From Candidatus Hermodarchaeota archaeon (lineage in GTDB: Archaea > Asgardarchaeota > Hermodarchaeia > Hermodarchaeales > Hermodarchaeaceae): DNA of 24,105 nt. A model generated the notes under the pieces. It searched no databases. It was not told the DNA's origin and saw nothing but the letters and a program-made list of their open reading frames with translations. The number at the start of each line of letters is the position of its first letter. Position 1 is the first letter of the stretch. The position numbers and the translations under genes are program-made. Shown piece after piece: positions 1 to 8,293 of the stretch. The stretch covers positions 1-24,105 of the forward strand of contig JAEOTD010000081.1 in the NCBI GenBank assembly GCA_016839995.1, given 5' to 3'.

Positions 1-2258
1 GGACGTATGAGTTTGATATACCAACGGCTCAAATCCTTTACAACAAAGTCTTCCATTAGCCGGGGTACGTATGGTAACTCATATTTTTCCATTCGCTCGG
101 TTACTTGTTTGATGAGTAGGTGCAACTGAGAAAGAATCCAGCGATCTTCATCCTGAAGAGCCTTTGGATCAAATTCATGTATTTTGGGGTCAAAATCTGC
201 TGCTTTCATGAAGGTAGTAGCAAAGACGTAGACATTCCATAAAATCGAAAGACTGCGTCGTGTATCCTCAACGTCCTTCCAAAGAAAGTGCATATCTTCG
301 CCTGGACCCGTGCTTTTGATACTGTATATTCTAAGTGTTTCTGCACCAACTTTCTCGATTATTTCATCCGGAAGAACTCCAGTGCCCTTGGATTTGGACA
401 TTGGTCGACCTTTTTCATCGGTAGTGAATCCGTGCATGTACACATTTCTATAGGGTTCTCGGTCATCGACCAACATAGAAGAATTGAAGAGCGTGTTAAA
501 CCAGCTGCTGATTTGGTCTTTGCCTTCGATGACGAATTCTGCAGTTTTCCAATTATCAAAGTCTTTGGTACCAAAGGTAGCCCATCGTGTTGCCCACGGC
601 GCGGAACCACTTTCTAACCAGACATCAAGAACATCACGAACCCGCGTCATCTTTCCCTTACATTTTACGCAAGCCCAAGTTGGTTCATCAATCCAAGGTT
701 TATGAAGGTTCTCAACAACTTTCCCACTTTTCTCAGTTAATTCATCTGAACTGCCTATCACTTCGATATGATCGCATTTGTCGCAGGTCCAAATGGGAAG
801 TGGAGCACCCCAATAACGTTGACGAGATATGCACCAGTCACGGAGATTTTGCACCCAGTTACGGAACCATGTATGACCTGCCCAATCAGGTATCCACCGG
901 ATATCCTCGTTCTTTTTGATAATTTCAGTTCGAAGATCACTAACTCGCAAAAACCATTGATCGGTAGCAAGATATACTAATGGACTTCCACATCTCCAGC
1001 AGTGGGCATATTCGTGTTCGATGGTATCTTGATGGATGAGCAAGCCTTTCTTCCGTAAATCCGTGAGAATCACTTCGCTTGCTTTTTGGACCTTCATTCC
1101 TGCATATTTTCCACCATCTTCTGAGAAAGTACCAGAAAATGTGACTGGACAAAATATGGGAATTCCTTCCCGTTCACCTACCTCGAAGTCTTGGGGGCCA
1201 TGTCCAGGTGCCATATGAACTAGCCCAGTTCCTTGTTCTAATGTCACAAACTCATCGCTTAATACTATTGAATGAACTTTCTTTGAATCTTCATGGAATT
1301 GCGCTTGACGAGGAACTTCATCTACTAGGGGATGGTTGTATCGAAGACCGAGAAGTTGTGACCCTTTTACCTCTTCTATGACCTCATATGATTTGTCCAA
1401 AAGGGCTTGTAGAATGATATTGGCTAACCCCTTTGCTAGAATCCAAACTTCATTGTCAACACGGACACGAACATACTCGAACTCCGGATTAACCATCACC
1501 GCCATATTCGCGGGTAAAGTCCATGGGGTAGTGGTCCAAATGACGATGAATTCGTCTGAATTATTAATAACAGGAAACTTAACCCAAATTGAATAGTCCT
1601 CTATTGTTTGGTACTCGTGTTCACGTTTAGCCAAAGCTGTTTCACAGCGAACACAACAATCGATTGAACGTAACCCACGATACAGGAAACCACGCTCAAA
1701 GGCGCGTTTCATTAAATACCAAGTGCCTTCGATATACGGATTATCAATTGTCCGATAGGGACGATTCCAGTCCATCCAGACACCTAATCGTTGAAATTGC
1801 TCTGTCATTCGTTCCAAATTAGAGAGAGCAAACTCTTGACATCGTTCAATGAATTTATCCACACCAATTTTCGCTTCAATATCCTGCTTCGATTTCACGC
1901 CCAGTTCCTTTTCAACATGAACTTCAATGGGCAACCCATGCATATCAAATCCCGGTGTATCAATAACTTGAAACCCTTGCATCCGACGAAACCTAAGCAC
2001 CAAGTCTTTCATGATTTTGTTCCAGGCGGTACCTAGATGAATCGCACCAGTTGTGTATGGTGGGCCATCGAGAAATTCGAATACGGGACGATCACTTAGC
2101 AGCTCTGTCACTTTTTCGTATACTTGGTGTTTCTCCCAGAACGCAAGCACCTCCTCTTCCAATGAGAGAAGGTCAAATTTCTTGGGAAGCTCTGAAACTG
2201 GCATTTTAGACTTGTGCTCCATTAATTCACTGCGTGCCCTACCAACCGTCAACTGCAT
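1..2258 (-). CDS. ileS: Isoleucyl-tRNA synthetase, C-terminus cut off by the window edge
   Basis: Class I aminoacyl-tRNA synthetase that charges tRNA-Ile in the cytoplasm. About 750 codons of the roughly 1,050 usual for archaeal IleRS are present, and the frame is open to base 1. The HIGH signature is HLGT (about 2033-2044). The KMSKS loop reads PMSKSKG (about 388-408). Editing-domain motifs (IVIWTTTPWTLPANMAV, GTGLVHMAPGHG) and Cys-pair zinc knuckles (CVRC, CWRCG, CDKC, CVKC) are all in one frame. The last readable residues, SRWYIKLIR, are the start of the anticodon-binding domain. Possible starts are ATG 2258, ATG 2222 and ATG 2206. None has a strong Shine-Dalgarno, so the N-terminus is uncertain by up to 17 residues. 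It is divergent from the small GTPase. Identity is clear; only the start and the missing end are in doubt. Confidence 0.97.
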   Translation of the reverse strand, partial: MQLTVGRARSELMEHKSKMPVSELPKKFDLLSLEEEVLAFWEKHQVYEKVTELLSDRPVFEFLDGPPYTTGAIHLGTAWNKIMKDLVLRFRRMQGFQVIDTPGFDMHGLPIEVHVEKELGVKSKQDIEAKIGVDKFIERCQEFALSNLERMTEQFQRLGVWMDWNRPYRTIDNPYIEGTWYLMKRAFERGFLYRGLRSIDCCVRCETALAKREHEYQTIEDYSIWVKFPVINNSDEFIVIWTTTPWTLPANMAVMVNPEFEYVRVRVDNEVWILAKGLANIILQALLDKSYEVIEEVKGSQLLGLRYNHPLVDEVPRQAQFHEDSKKVHSIVLSDEFVTLEQGTGLVHMAPGHGPQDFEVGEREGIPIFCPVTFSGTFSEDGGKYAGMKVQKASEVILTDLRKKGLLIHQDTIEHEYAHCWRCGSPLVYLATDQWFLRVSDLRTEIIKKNEDIRWIPDWAGHTWFRNWVQNLRDWCISRQRYWGAPLPIWTCDKCDHIEVIGSSDELTEKSGKVVENLHKPWIDEPTWACVKCKGKMTRVRDVLDVWLESGSAPWATRWATFGTKDFDNWKTAEFVIEGKDQISSWFNTLFNSSMLVDDREPYRNVYMHGFTTDEKGRPMSKSKGTGVLPDEIIEKVGAETLRIYSIKSTGPGEDMHFLWKDVEDTRRSLSILWNVYVFATTFMKAADFDPKIHEFDPKALQDEDRWILSQLHLLIKQVTERMEKYELPYVPRLMEDFVVKDLSRWYIKLIR

Positions 2259-2373
2259 AAAAATCATTGGGCGAAATTAATTACCTACCCCCCAAAGCCC
2301 ATGTTGAACGAAACCAATATATGCTTACAAACGTAAGTCAGACAAACCGAGCCCTCGCTAGGAGCAAGGCTAC
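2259..2373 (+). promoter_or_regulatory. Divergent intergenic region with TATA box and RBS for the small GTPase
   Basis: This 115-bp gap separates ileS (leftward) from the GTPase gene. An archaeal-style TATA element, AATATATG, lies at 2317-2324. A start site about 25 bp downstream would leave a leader of about 25-30 nt. That leader holds the Shine-Dalgarno AGGAG at 2360-2364, nine bases before the ATG at 2374. No clear TATA for ileS was identified. Confidence 0.5.
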
Positions 2374-2889
2374 ATGAGTGTACAACAACGCCAGTACGTG
2401 CTAAAAGTCTGTGTGGTTGGTGACGGTGCTGTGGGAAAGACCAGCCTCATAATCCGCTATACCGAAGGACATTTTCGCGAGAGTTACATCATGACAGTTG
2501 GCACGTCATTTGCTGTAAAAGAATTGGATTTCGGTGACACGTTAGTTCGATTACAATTATGGGACCTTGCGGGGCAGCCCCATTTCAGTTCAGTTCGTCC
2601 TGTCTTTTATCGGGGAGCAGCTGGAATAATTTTAGTTTTTGATGTAACACGTCGTCAAACCTTTGAAGCAATTCCAGGCTGGTATACTGAAGTTTCGCAA
2701 GTAACAGGAACGGTACCAACAGTGTTGTTAGCGAATAAGGTGGATTTGGTAGATCAACGCCTGACTTCGACTGAAGAGGGTATGGCTTACGCTCAGCAGC
2801 TTGGTTGGGGTTACTTCGAAACTAGTGCAAAAGAGGGGCATGGGGTTACTGAAGCATTTCGGCAAATTGCGTGGTCTTGCATCAACTAG
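2374..2889 (+). CDS. Ras/Rab-like small GTPase
   Basis: A 171-residue single-domain GTPase of the Ras superfamily. All five G motifs are present: P-loop GDGAVGKTS (16-24), switch I with Thr41 in a YIMTVGT context, WDLAGQ (63-68, with the Gln that positions the catalytic water), NKVD (121-124) and ETSAK (149-153). The layout and the Rab-like switch I and II resemble eukaryotic Rab/Ras proteins more than bacterial MglA. The C-terminus ends right after the G domain in WSCIN, with no CAAX box or cysteine pair for prenylation and no extension, so membrane attachment is not evident. The gene stands alone with its own TATA and SD and ends 2 bp from nucS, which converges on it. Such GTPases are especially numerous in Asgard archaea. 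The specific pathway cannot be told from the sequence. Confidence 0.93.
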   Translation: MSVQQRQYVLKVCVVGDGAVGKTSLIIRYTEGHFRESYIMTVGTSFAVKELDFGDTLVRLQLWDLAGQPHFSSVRPVFYRGAAGIILVFDVTRRQTFEAIPGWYTEVSQVTGTVPTVLLANKVDLVDQRLTSTEEGMAYAQQLGWGYFETSAKEGHGVTEAFRQIAWSCIN

Positions 2890-2891
2890 AC

Positions 2892-3722
2892 TTAGTCAGT
2901 TTCTGAATTTTGCAGAAAATCTGTAAGTTTTCGTGAGCTAGTTTGATGTAGATAGATTGCACACTGTTGGGGTTCGATTTTTCGATATTCTAACCCAAGT
3001 TGTTCAAGGAGTGTATGGGTACCTTTTGTAAGACTTGGGGCAACGAGTATTCCGCGAAGGTTGGTTGATTCCTCACCGTGAAAGCTTTTCATGTAACCGT
3101 GAAGTTGATGCACCGCCTCACTATCCGCTCGTCGACGTTTGACTTCAATAATTACTAAACGTCCTTCATTGTCTCGGGCAAAGATATCAATGAATCCTGG
3201 TGCAACCTGTCGTTCTCGACGAATGGTTCGGAGACCAGGTTCAATAAGTTCGGGATGAGCACTTAGGACTTGTTGCATTTCATCCTCAGTCAAATGCATA
3301 CTGAAATCACCTGGATCATCTAGAAGGCTGGCACTTAGCATGGTAAGAGAAGAGAATTCGATACGAACTGTTTCACGTGGTTTCGCGCGGTTGGCAACAA
3401 GTAAGAGTGTATCTTCATCTGTGGTGACCTTGATGGTTGCCCCTGGTGGCTGCCAATTAACTGGTTCAACCCCAATTTCTTTATGAACCAGTATCGTGCC
3501 ATCCCGTTTTAGGAGAATGAGCCGTTCTCCTTCAGTGAGAACAGAACGTGCGCGTCCTTGATATTCGACATTGCACGTGCCAATTATTTGGACGAATCGT
3601 TTCTGAGAAATGGCATCTTGAAGTATATTACAGGCTTGTTCGAGAGAAGGAGATTGGAGGAGCCATATTTTATCATTTACAGAGAACTTGGGGTTGGGCA
3701 ACGTCTTTCTCCTCGAAGTCAT
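2892..3722 (-). CDS. nucS: Endonuclease NucS (mismatch/branched-DNA nuclease)
   Basis: A 276-residue NucS/EndoMS family protein. The family cuts mismatched or branched DNA and works with the sliding clamp PCNA in archaea. The N-terminal beta-rich DNA-binding and dimerisation domain covers about residues 10-125. The C-terminal RecB-like nuclease has the PD-(D/E)xK pattern: Asp179 in PGFIDIFARD, then Glu193 and Lys195 in VIIEVKRRRAD, followed by the conserved AVHQLHGYMK helix. The tail SRKLTDFL (263-270) looks like a degenerate PCNA-interacting peptide, with Ser in place of the usual Gln. The ATG at 3722 begins a typical length. The gene is divergent from the methyltransferase gene across about 40 bp and converges tail to tail on the GTPase gene. 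Confidence 0.92.
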   Translation of the reverse strand: MTSRRKTLPNPKFSVNDKIWLLQSPSLEQACNILQDAISQKRFVQIIGTCNVEYQGRARSVLTEGERLILLKRDGTILVHKEIGVEPVNWQPPGATIKVTTDEDTLLLVANRAKPRETVRIEFSSLTMLSASLLDDPGDFSMHLTEDEMQQVLSAHPELIEPGLRTIRRERQVAPGFIDIFARDNEGRLVIIEVKRRRADSEAVHQLHGYMKSFHGEESTNLRGILVAPSLTKGTHTLLEQLGLEYRKIEPQQCAIYLHQTSSRKLTDFLQNSETD

Positions 3723-3762
3723 TCCATAAGCCTAAATAAGTATTCACTCGAAGATAGAAAAT

Positions 3763-4320
3763 GTGCGAAAAGTTCGATTGTATGACGAGACAGCCCCGGT
3801 ATATCATCGAAGATACCGTCAGATCCAGAGAATCAAGTATCAAGCAATTACTCCAATGCTAGATAAGGGACTAATCATTGATGTTGGTATAGGAACGGGA
3901 ATCGGATTGTCCTCTCTAAAAGGCTTTTCCCCCGTAGTAGGCGTTGATGGAGCCATTGAGATGCTACGAGTGGCCCTAGTACAAATCGAAGACGCAGGAC
4001 AGAGAACCCAATTGGTTTCTTTAGTTTGTGCATACGCAGAGGCATTGCCTTTTCGAGATTGTAGTACCCCTGCTGTGATTAGCATTACAGCAATTCAAAA
4101 TTTTACAGATGTTCGCCAAGGGGTTGAAGAACTCATCCGAATTGCACAGAGAGATGGAATAATTGCCGTGACCAGCCTTTCAAAGATTCTTCCTCTTTGT
4201 GAATTAGTAGCGAACTTCGATCTGAAATTCAATATGATAGCACAATTTGAGAATCTGGCTGATGAGGATGATGGACTGATTTTACAATTATGTAAAAGAA
4301 ATCAAATTAAACTTCGATAA
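3763..4320 (+). CDS. Class I SAM-dependent methyltransferase, substrate unknown
   Basis: A 185-residue methyltransferase with a Rossmann-type core. An N-terminal YDETAPVYHRRYRQIQ segment, common in small archaeal methyltransferases, precedes motif I DVGIGTGIG (about 41-49). Next come the acidic end of strand 2, VVGVDGA (about 58-64), then AEALPFRD (about 92-99), which contributes the adenine-side acidic residue, and a motif IV-like strand ISITAIQNF. The start is GTG 3763; the frame is closed by TAA at 3733 and offers no ATG. The leader from nucS is about 40 bp with an AT-rich CTAAATAAG near 3732-3740 that could serve as TATA. No specificity motif indicates whether the target is RNA, protein or a small molecule. 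Confidence 0.8.
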   Translation: MRKVRLYDETAPVYHRRYRQIQRIKYQAITPMLDKGLIIDVGIGTGIGLSSLKGFSPVVGVDGAIEMLRVALVQIEDAGQRTQLVSLVCAYAEALPFRDCSTPAVISITAIQNFTDVRQGVEELIRIAQRDGIIAVTSLSKILPLCELVANFDLKFNMIAQFENLADEDDGLILQLCKRNQIKLR

Positions 4321-4390
4321 GCTACCTAGCTGACCGTTATCTTTAAGTGGCATTTAACAATTAGCTGAAATACTTTCGAGGTTGAAGACC

Positions 4391-4642
4391 GTGGAGAACC
4401 AGCCCATCAAAATCCTGCAAAAAGCAACTAACAACTTGGTTTTAATTAAGCTCAAAGACGGAAAGGAATACCGAGGACGTCTCAAGGAAATTGACATGTA
4501 CATGAATCTCGTTCTTGAAGGGGCAGAGGAATTAATGGAAGGAAACCCAACTGCCAAATTTGGTGAGGTTCTAATTCGGGGAAATAACATCCTGTACATT
4601 AAACCTGATCTCACACAGATTATCTGGGAAAACAAAGAATAA
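4391..4642 (+). CDS. Sm-like archaeal protein (LSm/SmAP)
   Basis: An 83-residue single Sm-fold protein. Archaeal LSm proteins form heptameric rings that bind U-rich RNA. The Sm1 motif runs from about residue 18 to 50 (KLKDGKEYRGRLKEIDMYMN with LVLEGAEE after it). Sm2 is GEVLIRGNNILYI, close to the canonical IRGxxV. Two starts are possible: TTG 4382 and GTG 4391. The GAGG at 4378-4381 touches the TTG but sits nine bases before the GTG, so the GTG is preferred. The gene converges on the DUF460 gene, with 33 bp between the stops. Confidence 0.93.
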   Translation: MENQPIKILQKATNNLVLIKLKDGKEYRGRLKEIDMYMNLVLEGAEELMEGNPTAKFGEVLIRGNNILYIKPDLTQIIWENKE

Positions 4643-4675
4643 AGAATCAATAAATCTACGGGCTTAATTGAGAGT

Positions 4676-6748
4676 TTATTTTCGTTCTGATTCTTCATTC
4701 CTTCTTTCGTGGCGGTATTCTTCAATAAGACGTTCTATTGTGTCGGCAGCCTCTTCACGTTCAGCTGCTTTATGGTGTTTTTGCCATTCCTCAATTTCTG
4801 CTTTTAATTGATCAATGTCGACTACAGCAAATTCATCAACCATTGTCAATCGTAATTTCTTTGCTTCAATTACAGGGATATCCGCAGAGGTAAAATGGTC
4901 GAGTGCTAAATGCGACATTTTCCCTTTTGAAATAATCACTTGAACTCCGAATTGGATCATTTGTTCTGCCGTAGAACTCCCTCCGCCACTTGGATTTTGA
5001 ATTAGAACAATTTTGTTCTTTTTCTTTGAATATCGCGAAATTAATTGCCTAATTTCCTCTTGAGAAAATAGTGGAAGAACAAGAATAGGTTGTACTTCAC
5101 CGCGGTTTTCTAATTGACGCATTAGTTTTAGATTTGTAATTGTGTGTTCTGCCGTGACGAGTTTTTCTTGCGTTTTCTGAATTGTTTTTTGTAGCCGTGT
5201 AATTTCAGCATCTTTTCGTGAGAGAAGTTCGTCTCGACGCTGTTCACGTTTTTCAAGATTTAGTGCTCGATTAAGCTTTCGTTTGGTTTGACGGTGCTTT
5301 TTATCTAGTTGGGTCAAGGAATCTTGGCTTTGGAGATATCGATTTTTCTCAAATTCCAGTTGACGTTGGAGTGAGTCGATTTGCCGGCGTAACTGAGTAA
5401 TATCCTGCTGAAGCTTTTCAATTGTTAGCACTTTATCTTCTTGTTTAGGAAACTCTGTTTGAGGTGATTCAACCTTTACAGGCTCGCCTATGATTACCGA
5501 TTGGTCAATAGCTTCATGAACAGAACCACCCTGTAAAATCGCCTTTAGAGCTTCTGAAACATCGTGTTGGTGTTCACTCTCTGAAAGCCGATTATGGAGG
5601 AGCCGTAGTTTTCTGTCATAGACCTGGAACACATTCGCTATCGCTGCCAATGCATCTCGTTGATGAGCATTCTTAGGTTGCCCATTAGAGTCTTTGGTGA
5701 ACGATTTTGCTAATTCACGTTTTTCTGCCACCGATAGAAGTCTCTCGGGTACAAAAAGAGGCGCTTGTAATGAGGTGCTTAGTTTTTCAATGAAATTAGG
5801 TGCAGGTGAAACATCAGCTGCAATTAGTATCGGTTTTCCAAACTTTACTAGATATCGAATAACATCTCCTCGAGACAGGCTACGTCCACTCTGAAGAGCT
5901 ATGACTCGTCCGGAAATATCGGAGATAGCAATGCCCACAGTTGTCCCAGCATCAATTCCAACAACTAGTGCCTGACGTTGACCCACTTGATTGTTCTTGC
6001 CTTTTCTTTGAAGATAGAGAATAGTCCGATGCTTCACCGGAGAGATTCGAACTGCAACACCTGCGATACGATTGGTTTCAGATTGAACGATTCTGGAAAC
6101 ATTATCGAATGAATCATAAACATGAATCAGACAACGTGACCAGCCATGGGCTGTACGAGTCTCGTATTGATCGTAATCCATTTGCGCTTTTGCTACTTTG
6201 TCTATAATGCTTCGAGCAACTTGTTGAATGGCTCCGTGCATACGTCTTTGGAATCGGGCTTGAGAAAAACCACCTGGACCAATATTCCGAGCTCTGGAAA
6301 TGATAATCCGAGTTTCTCGTGCTAACGCTGAAATCTCAGTACCAACTCCCAAGGCTGCTAGCTTTGCAATCAAGATTGCAGTTTCTATTGGTGTTGGGTG
6401 TCTCTCTATCTGTAGCCCGTATCTTTTTGCAAGCTTTGTAATTGATGTCAAACCATAAATCGGGGACCCTGTGACCTGGACTATCCGAGTTTTTGAAGGT
6501 ATTTTTGAAAGATAATCGATTACTCCCTTCTCAGTAGATGCTAACTCGAATAGATTATCGGTCGCAAGTATATCTGGATTTAACTGGCGAACTCGTTTCA
6601 ATAATTCAGTTCGACTGACTGAATTAATCGATTCAAGTATATCTTCCTTGAATATTGCTATGGCATATTTCGGTGATCTTCGAGAGGATGGAGATTGCTG
6701 TGGAAGAATATCGAAGCTGATAATTAGTGGTGGGGTCTTCTCAGTCAT
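4676..6748 (-). CDS. DUF460 protein (COG2433), predicted RNase H-like fold with coiled coil
   Basis: A 690-residue archaeal protein of the DUF460 family, predicted to contain an RNase H/RuvC-like domain. That domain is visible at about 260-375. It has VVGIDAGTTVGIAISD (Asp266), LIAADVSP (Asp312) and AHQRDALAAI (Asp365), the spacing expected for a metal-binding acidic triad. A preceding region (about 25-250) carries its own conserved segments (YAIAIFKEDI, DILATDNLFELA, RNIGPGGFSQARFQRRM). Residues about 435-555 form a long charged coiled coil, and a compact alpha/beta C-terminal domain follows. The ATG at 6748 lies 8 bp inside the end of the RIO2 gene, so the two are probably one transcript with coupled translation. 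The biochemical function is not established. The context suggests an RNA or ribosome-related role. Confidence 0.88.
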   Translation of the reverse strand: MTEKTPPLIISFDILPQQSPSSRRSPKYAIAIFKEDILESINSVSRTELLKRVRQLNPDILATDNLFELASTEKGVIDYLSKIPSKTRIVQVTGSPIYGLTSITKLAKRYGLQIERHPTPIETAILIAKLAALGVGTEISALARETRIIISRARNIGPGGFSQARFQRRMHGAIQQVARSIIDKVAKAQMDYDQYETRTAHGWSRCLIHVYDSFDNVSRIVQSETNRIAGVAVRISPVKHRTILYLQRKGKNNQVGQRQALVVGIDAGTTVGIAISDISGRVIALQSGRSLSRGDVIRYLVKFGKPILIAADVSPAPNFIEKLSTSLQAPLFVPERLLSVAEKRELAKSFTKDSNGQPKNAHQRDALAAIANVFQVYDRKLRLLHNRLSESEHQHDVSEALKAILQGGSVHEAIDQSVIIGEPVKVESPQTEFPKQEDKVLTIEKLQQDITQLRRQIDSLQRQLEFEKNRYLQSQDSLTQLDKKHRQTKRKLNRALNLEKREQRRDELLSRKDAEITRLQKTIQKTQEKLVTAEHTITNLKLMRQLENRGEVQPILVLPLFSQEEIRQLISRYSKKKNKIVLIQNPSGGGSSTAEQMIQFGVQVIISKGKMSHLALDHFTSADIPVIEAKKLRLTMVDEFAVVDIDQLKAEIEEWQKHHKAAEREEAADTIERLIEEYRHERRNEESERK

Positions 6749-7649
6749 TCTTCATCTTCCCATTTGGGCTAGCCGTCACCCTGGTGAGGGTTTCGTCAAC
6801 ATCATAAAGGATTCGGAACCTGCGTCGAAAGAAGGTCGTAACATTTGTGATGTCACGTTTTAACATCCATAATGCATTGGGATGTGTTAAGGGCTGCCAT
6901 TGCGGCCAATCGAAGAGAGTAATTTGCTCATTTTCGTCAACGAACACATTATATTCACTTAAATCTCCGTGGATTAGTTCGGCCTTTTGGAACGCTAACT
7001 GAATCTGCTGAACTATTTTTTCTAAAATTTTCTGGGGTTTTTTTAAATCGACAAGGTGCAATAAAAGCGTCCCGGACATTTTTGACATCACAACTACATG
7101 GCGACTAACTGCCAAGGGAGTTGGAACCTTTCCTCCCACCTTTTGGAGTATTCGAAGTGCGGTAAATTCCCGTTTTGCAGCCCGCTTACTAAAATCCATC
7201 CAAGAATACAAAGGCTCATCTTTTAGTGTCCGAAGTCGTCGAACACGTCGAAAACTGGTTCGTCCCCACCGGAGGAATTTCACTGCAACTTCCTCGTTAT
7301 TTGCATCCAAAGCCCGATACACTGTGGCTTCTTTTCCTACACCGTATGGTTGCCCTAAGGAAAGAATGACGTCCTTTTGAGCTAAATCATAAAGAGCCAG
7401 TGCATCGTAGCCAGTTTGAGATATTCGATAACCTAGATACCGCTTCTTTGTTCTTTGAACTAAACCTCGTTTATTCAGTTGACTTAGAAGGAAAAGAACA
7501 TCCTCAGCATCAATGGTTGTCCTTTTATTCACCTCTTCAATTGGTACATATTCAAAACGGTGAGTAACCTCCTCGAGGGTTTGAAGAACTTGAATTTCCT
7601 CAGGTTGAATTTCTGGTAAGATTTTAGCTAAACGATGCACATTGATCAC
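6741..7649 (-). CDS. rio2: RIO2-type atypical serine kinase/ATPase
   Basis: A 302-residue Rio2 kinase, which in archaea and eukaryotes acts in small ribosomal subunit maturation. The N-terminal winged helix (about 5-85) is the Rio2 hallmark. It is followed by the nucleotide loop GVGKEATVY (103-111), the ATP lysine in VAVKF (Lys124), the catalytic loop HGDLSEYNV (Asp229, Asn234) and the metal loop LFDWPQ (Asp247, the residue phosphorylated in Rio2 enzymes). Length is typical of archaeal Rio2. The start is GTG 7649; another GTG three codons later is possible. It is the upstream gene of an overlapping pair with DUF460. Confidence 0.96.
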   Translation of the reverse strand: MINVHRLAKILPEIQPEEIQVLQTLEEVTHRFEYVPIEEVNKRTTIDAEDVLFLLSQLNKRGLVQRTKKRYLGYRISQTGYDALALYDLAQKDVILSLGQPYGVGKEATVYRALDANNEEVAVKFLRWGRTSFRRVRRLRTLKDEPLYSWMDFSKRAAKREFTALRILQKVGGKVPTPLAVSRHVVVMSKMSGTLLLHLVDLKKPQKILEKIVQQIQLAFQKAELIHGDLSEYNVFVDENEQITLFDWPQWQPLTHPNALWMLKRDITNVTTFFRRRFRILYDVDETLTRVTASPNGKMKND

Positions 7650-7888
7650 ATAAACTGTTATTATGTGCTGAAAAAAACTATTGGGTTGACGCCAAAGTAA
7701 AGAATTGAATTACTGGGCGACTTTATTGAGTCCGAATTATTCGCATCCGAATCTATTGAAGAAAACTTCTATTTGGTGATTAGATGTTTAGATAGCTCTC
7801 CGCTTAATTAAATTGGGAAACGTATATATGGGAGAGCCGATGAATTGCCTACTGTTTCACTGAACTGCTGTGGCGGGAGTCCAAAAAA
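7650..7888. promoter_or_regulatory. Divergent promoter region with inverted repeat flanking a TATA box
   Basis: This 239-bp gap lies between the RIO2 gene (leftward) and the ArsR-type regulator (rightward). A strong TATA box, TATATAT, is at 7823-7829. A perfect 7-bp inverted repeat, GCTCTCC (7795-7801) and GGAGAGC (7831-7837), brackets it. The right arm falls between TATA and the expected start site, where a repressor would act. A 7-bp direct repeat, TCCGAAT (7731-7737 and 7746-7752, period 15), lies on the RIO2 side. The SD GGGAG at 7875-7879 precedes the TTG start at 7889 by nine bases. No gene was seen in the gap. Confidence 0.5.
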
Positions 7889-8170
7889 TTGAATGAACGA
7901 TTTGAAGTGCCAGATGAAGATGTACCGCGTGTGGCTAAGGCGCTCTCGAGTAAAACAAGGTGGAACATCATTTCTCTTCTTCGTGATAAGAGTATGGATG
8001 TCAGCCGAATTGCGAAAGCACTAAAACAAACCGAAGCAAACATTAGTGCACAGGTAAAAATTCTTGAACAAGCAGGTCTTCTCAAAAGCCATTATGAGCC
8101 AGGCGAGCATGGTGTGCGGAAAGTTTGTGAACCTGCTGTTAAACAAGTAATAATTAACGCCGTGGTGTAA
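7889..8170 (+). CDS. ArsR-family winged-helix transcriptional regulator
   Basis: A 93-residue single-domain winged helix. VAKALSSKTRWNIISLLRDK is the first-helix signature of ArsR/HTH_20 regulators. SRIAKALKQTEANISAQVKILEQAGLL gives the helix-turn-helix and recognition helix. HYEPGEHGVRKVCEP forms the wing. No cysteine metal-sensing motif of the CxC type is present; the single Cys is in the wing. Start TTG 7889 is supported by GGGAG nine bases upstream, and the ATG at 7893 is out of frame. The gene precedes a membrane protein and a prepilin peptidase and may control them or itself through the nearby inverted repeats. The ligand is unknown. Confidence 0.88.
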   Translation: MNERFEVPDEDVPRVAKALSSKTRWNIISLLRDKSMDVSRIAKALKQTEANISAQVKILEQAGLLKSHYEPGEHGVRKVCEPAVKQVIINAVV

Positions 8171-8225
8171 TTTTACTCAATTGGCCCTTGTTGATAACAA
8201 GTTACGGTCTAGTCGCTGGGGTTAA

Positions 8226-8277
8226 TTTTATATGGGAATCTGAATACTGCTCACTCCCCTGCTTTTCAGCAGAATTC
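8226..8277 (+). promoter_or_regulatory. TATA box and 10-bp inverted repeat upstream of membrane protein gene
   Basis: TTTTATAT at 8226-8233 is a good archaeal TATA box. Downstream, GAATACTGCT (8242-8251) and AGCAGAATTC (8268-8277) form an inverted repeat with 9 of 10 positions matched and a 16-bp spacer. The dyad centre, about 8259-8260, coincides with where transcription should start (about 25 bp after TATA). The placement fits a repressor operator. If transcription began upstream, the RNA would instead form a hairpin in the leader. Confidence 0.5.
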
Positions 8278-8293
8278 CTTAATTTGTGGTGTT

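Noticed and set aside
288..1596. Several plus-strand frames of 60-110 codons at the left end
   Set aside because: They lie antisense to the clear IleRS coding frame and show no domain or SD support.
2874..2889. C-terminal WSCIN of the GTPase as a prenylation motif
   Set aside because: The Cys is third from the end, not fourth as in a CAAX box, and there is no Rab-type double cysteine.
3548..3785. Plus-strand frames overlapping the start of nucS and the methyltransferase
   Set aside because: They are shadows of well-supported NucS and methyltransferase frames, with no recognisable protein.
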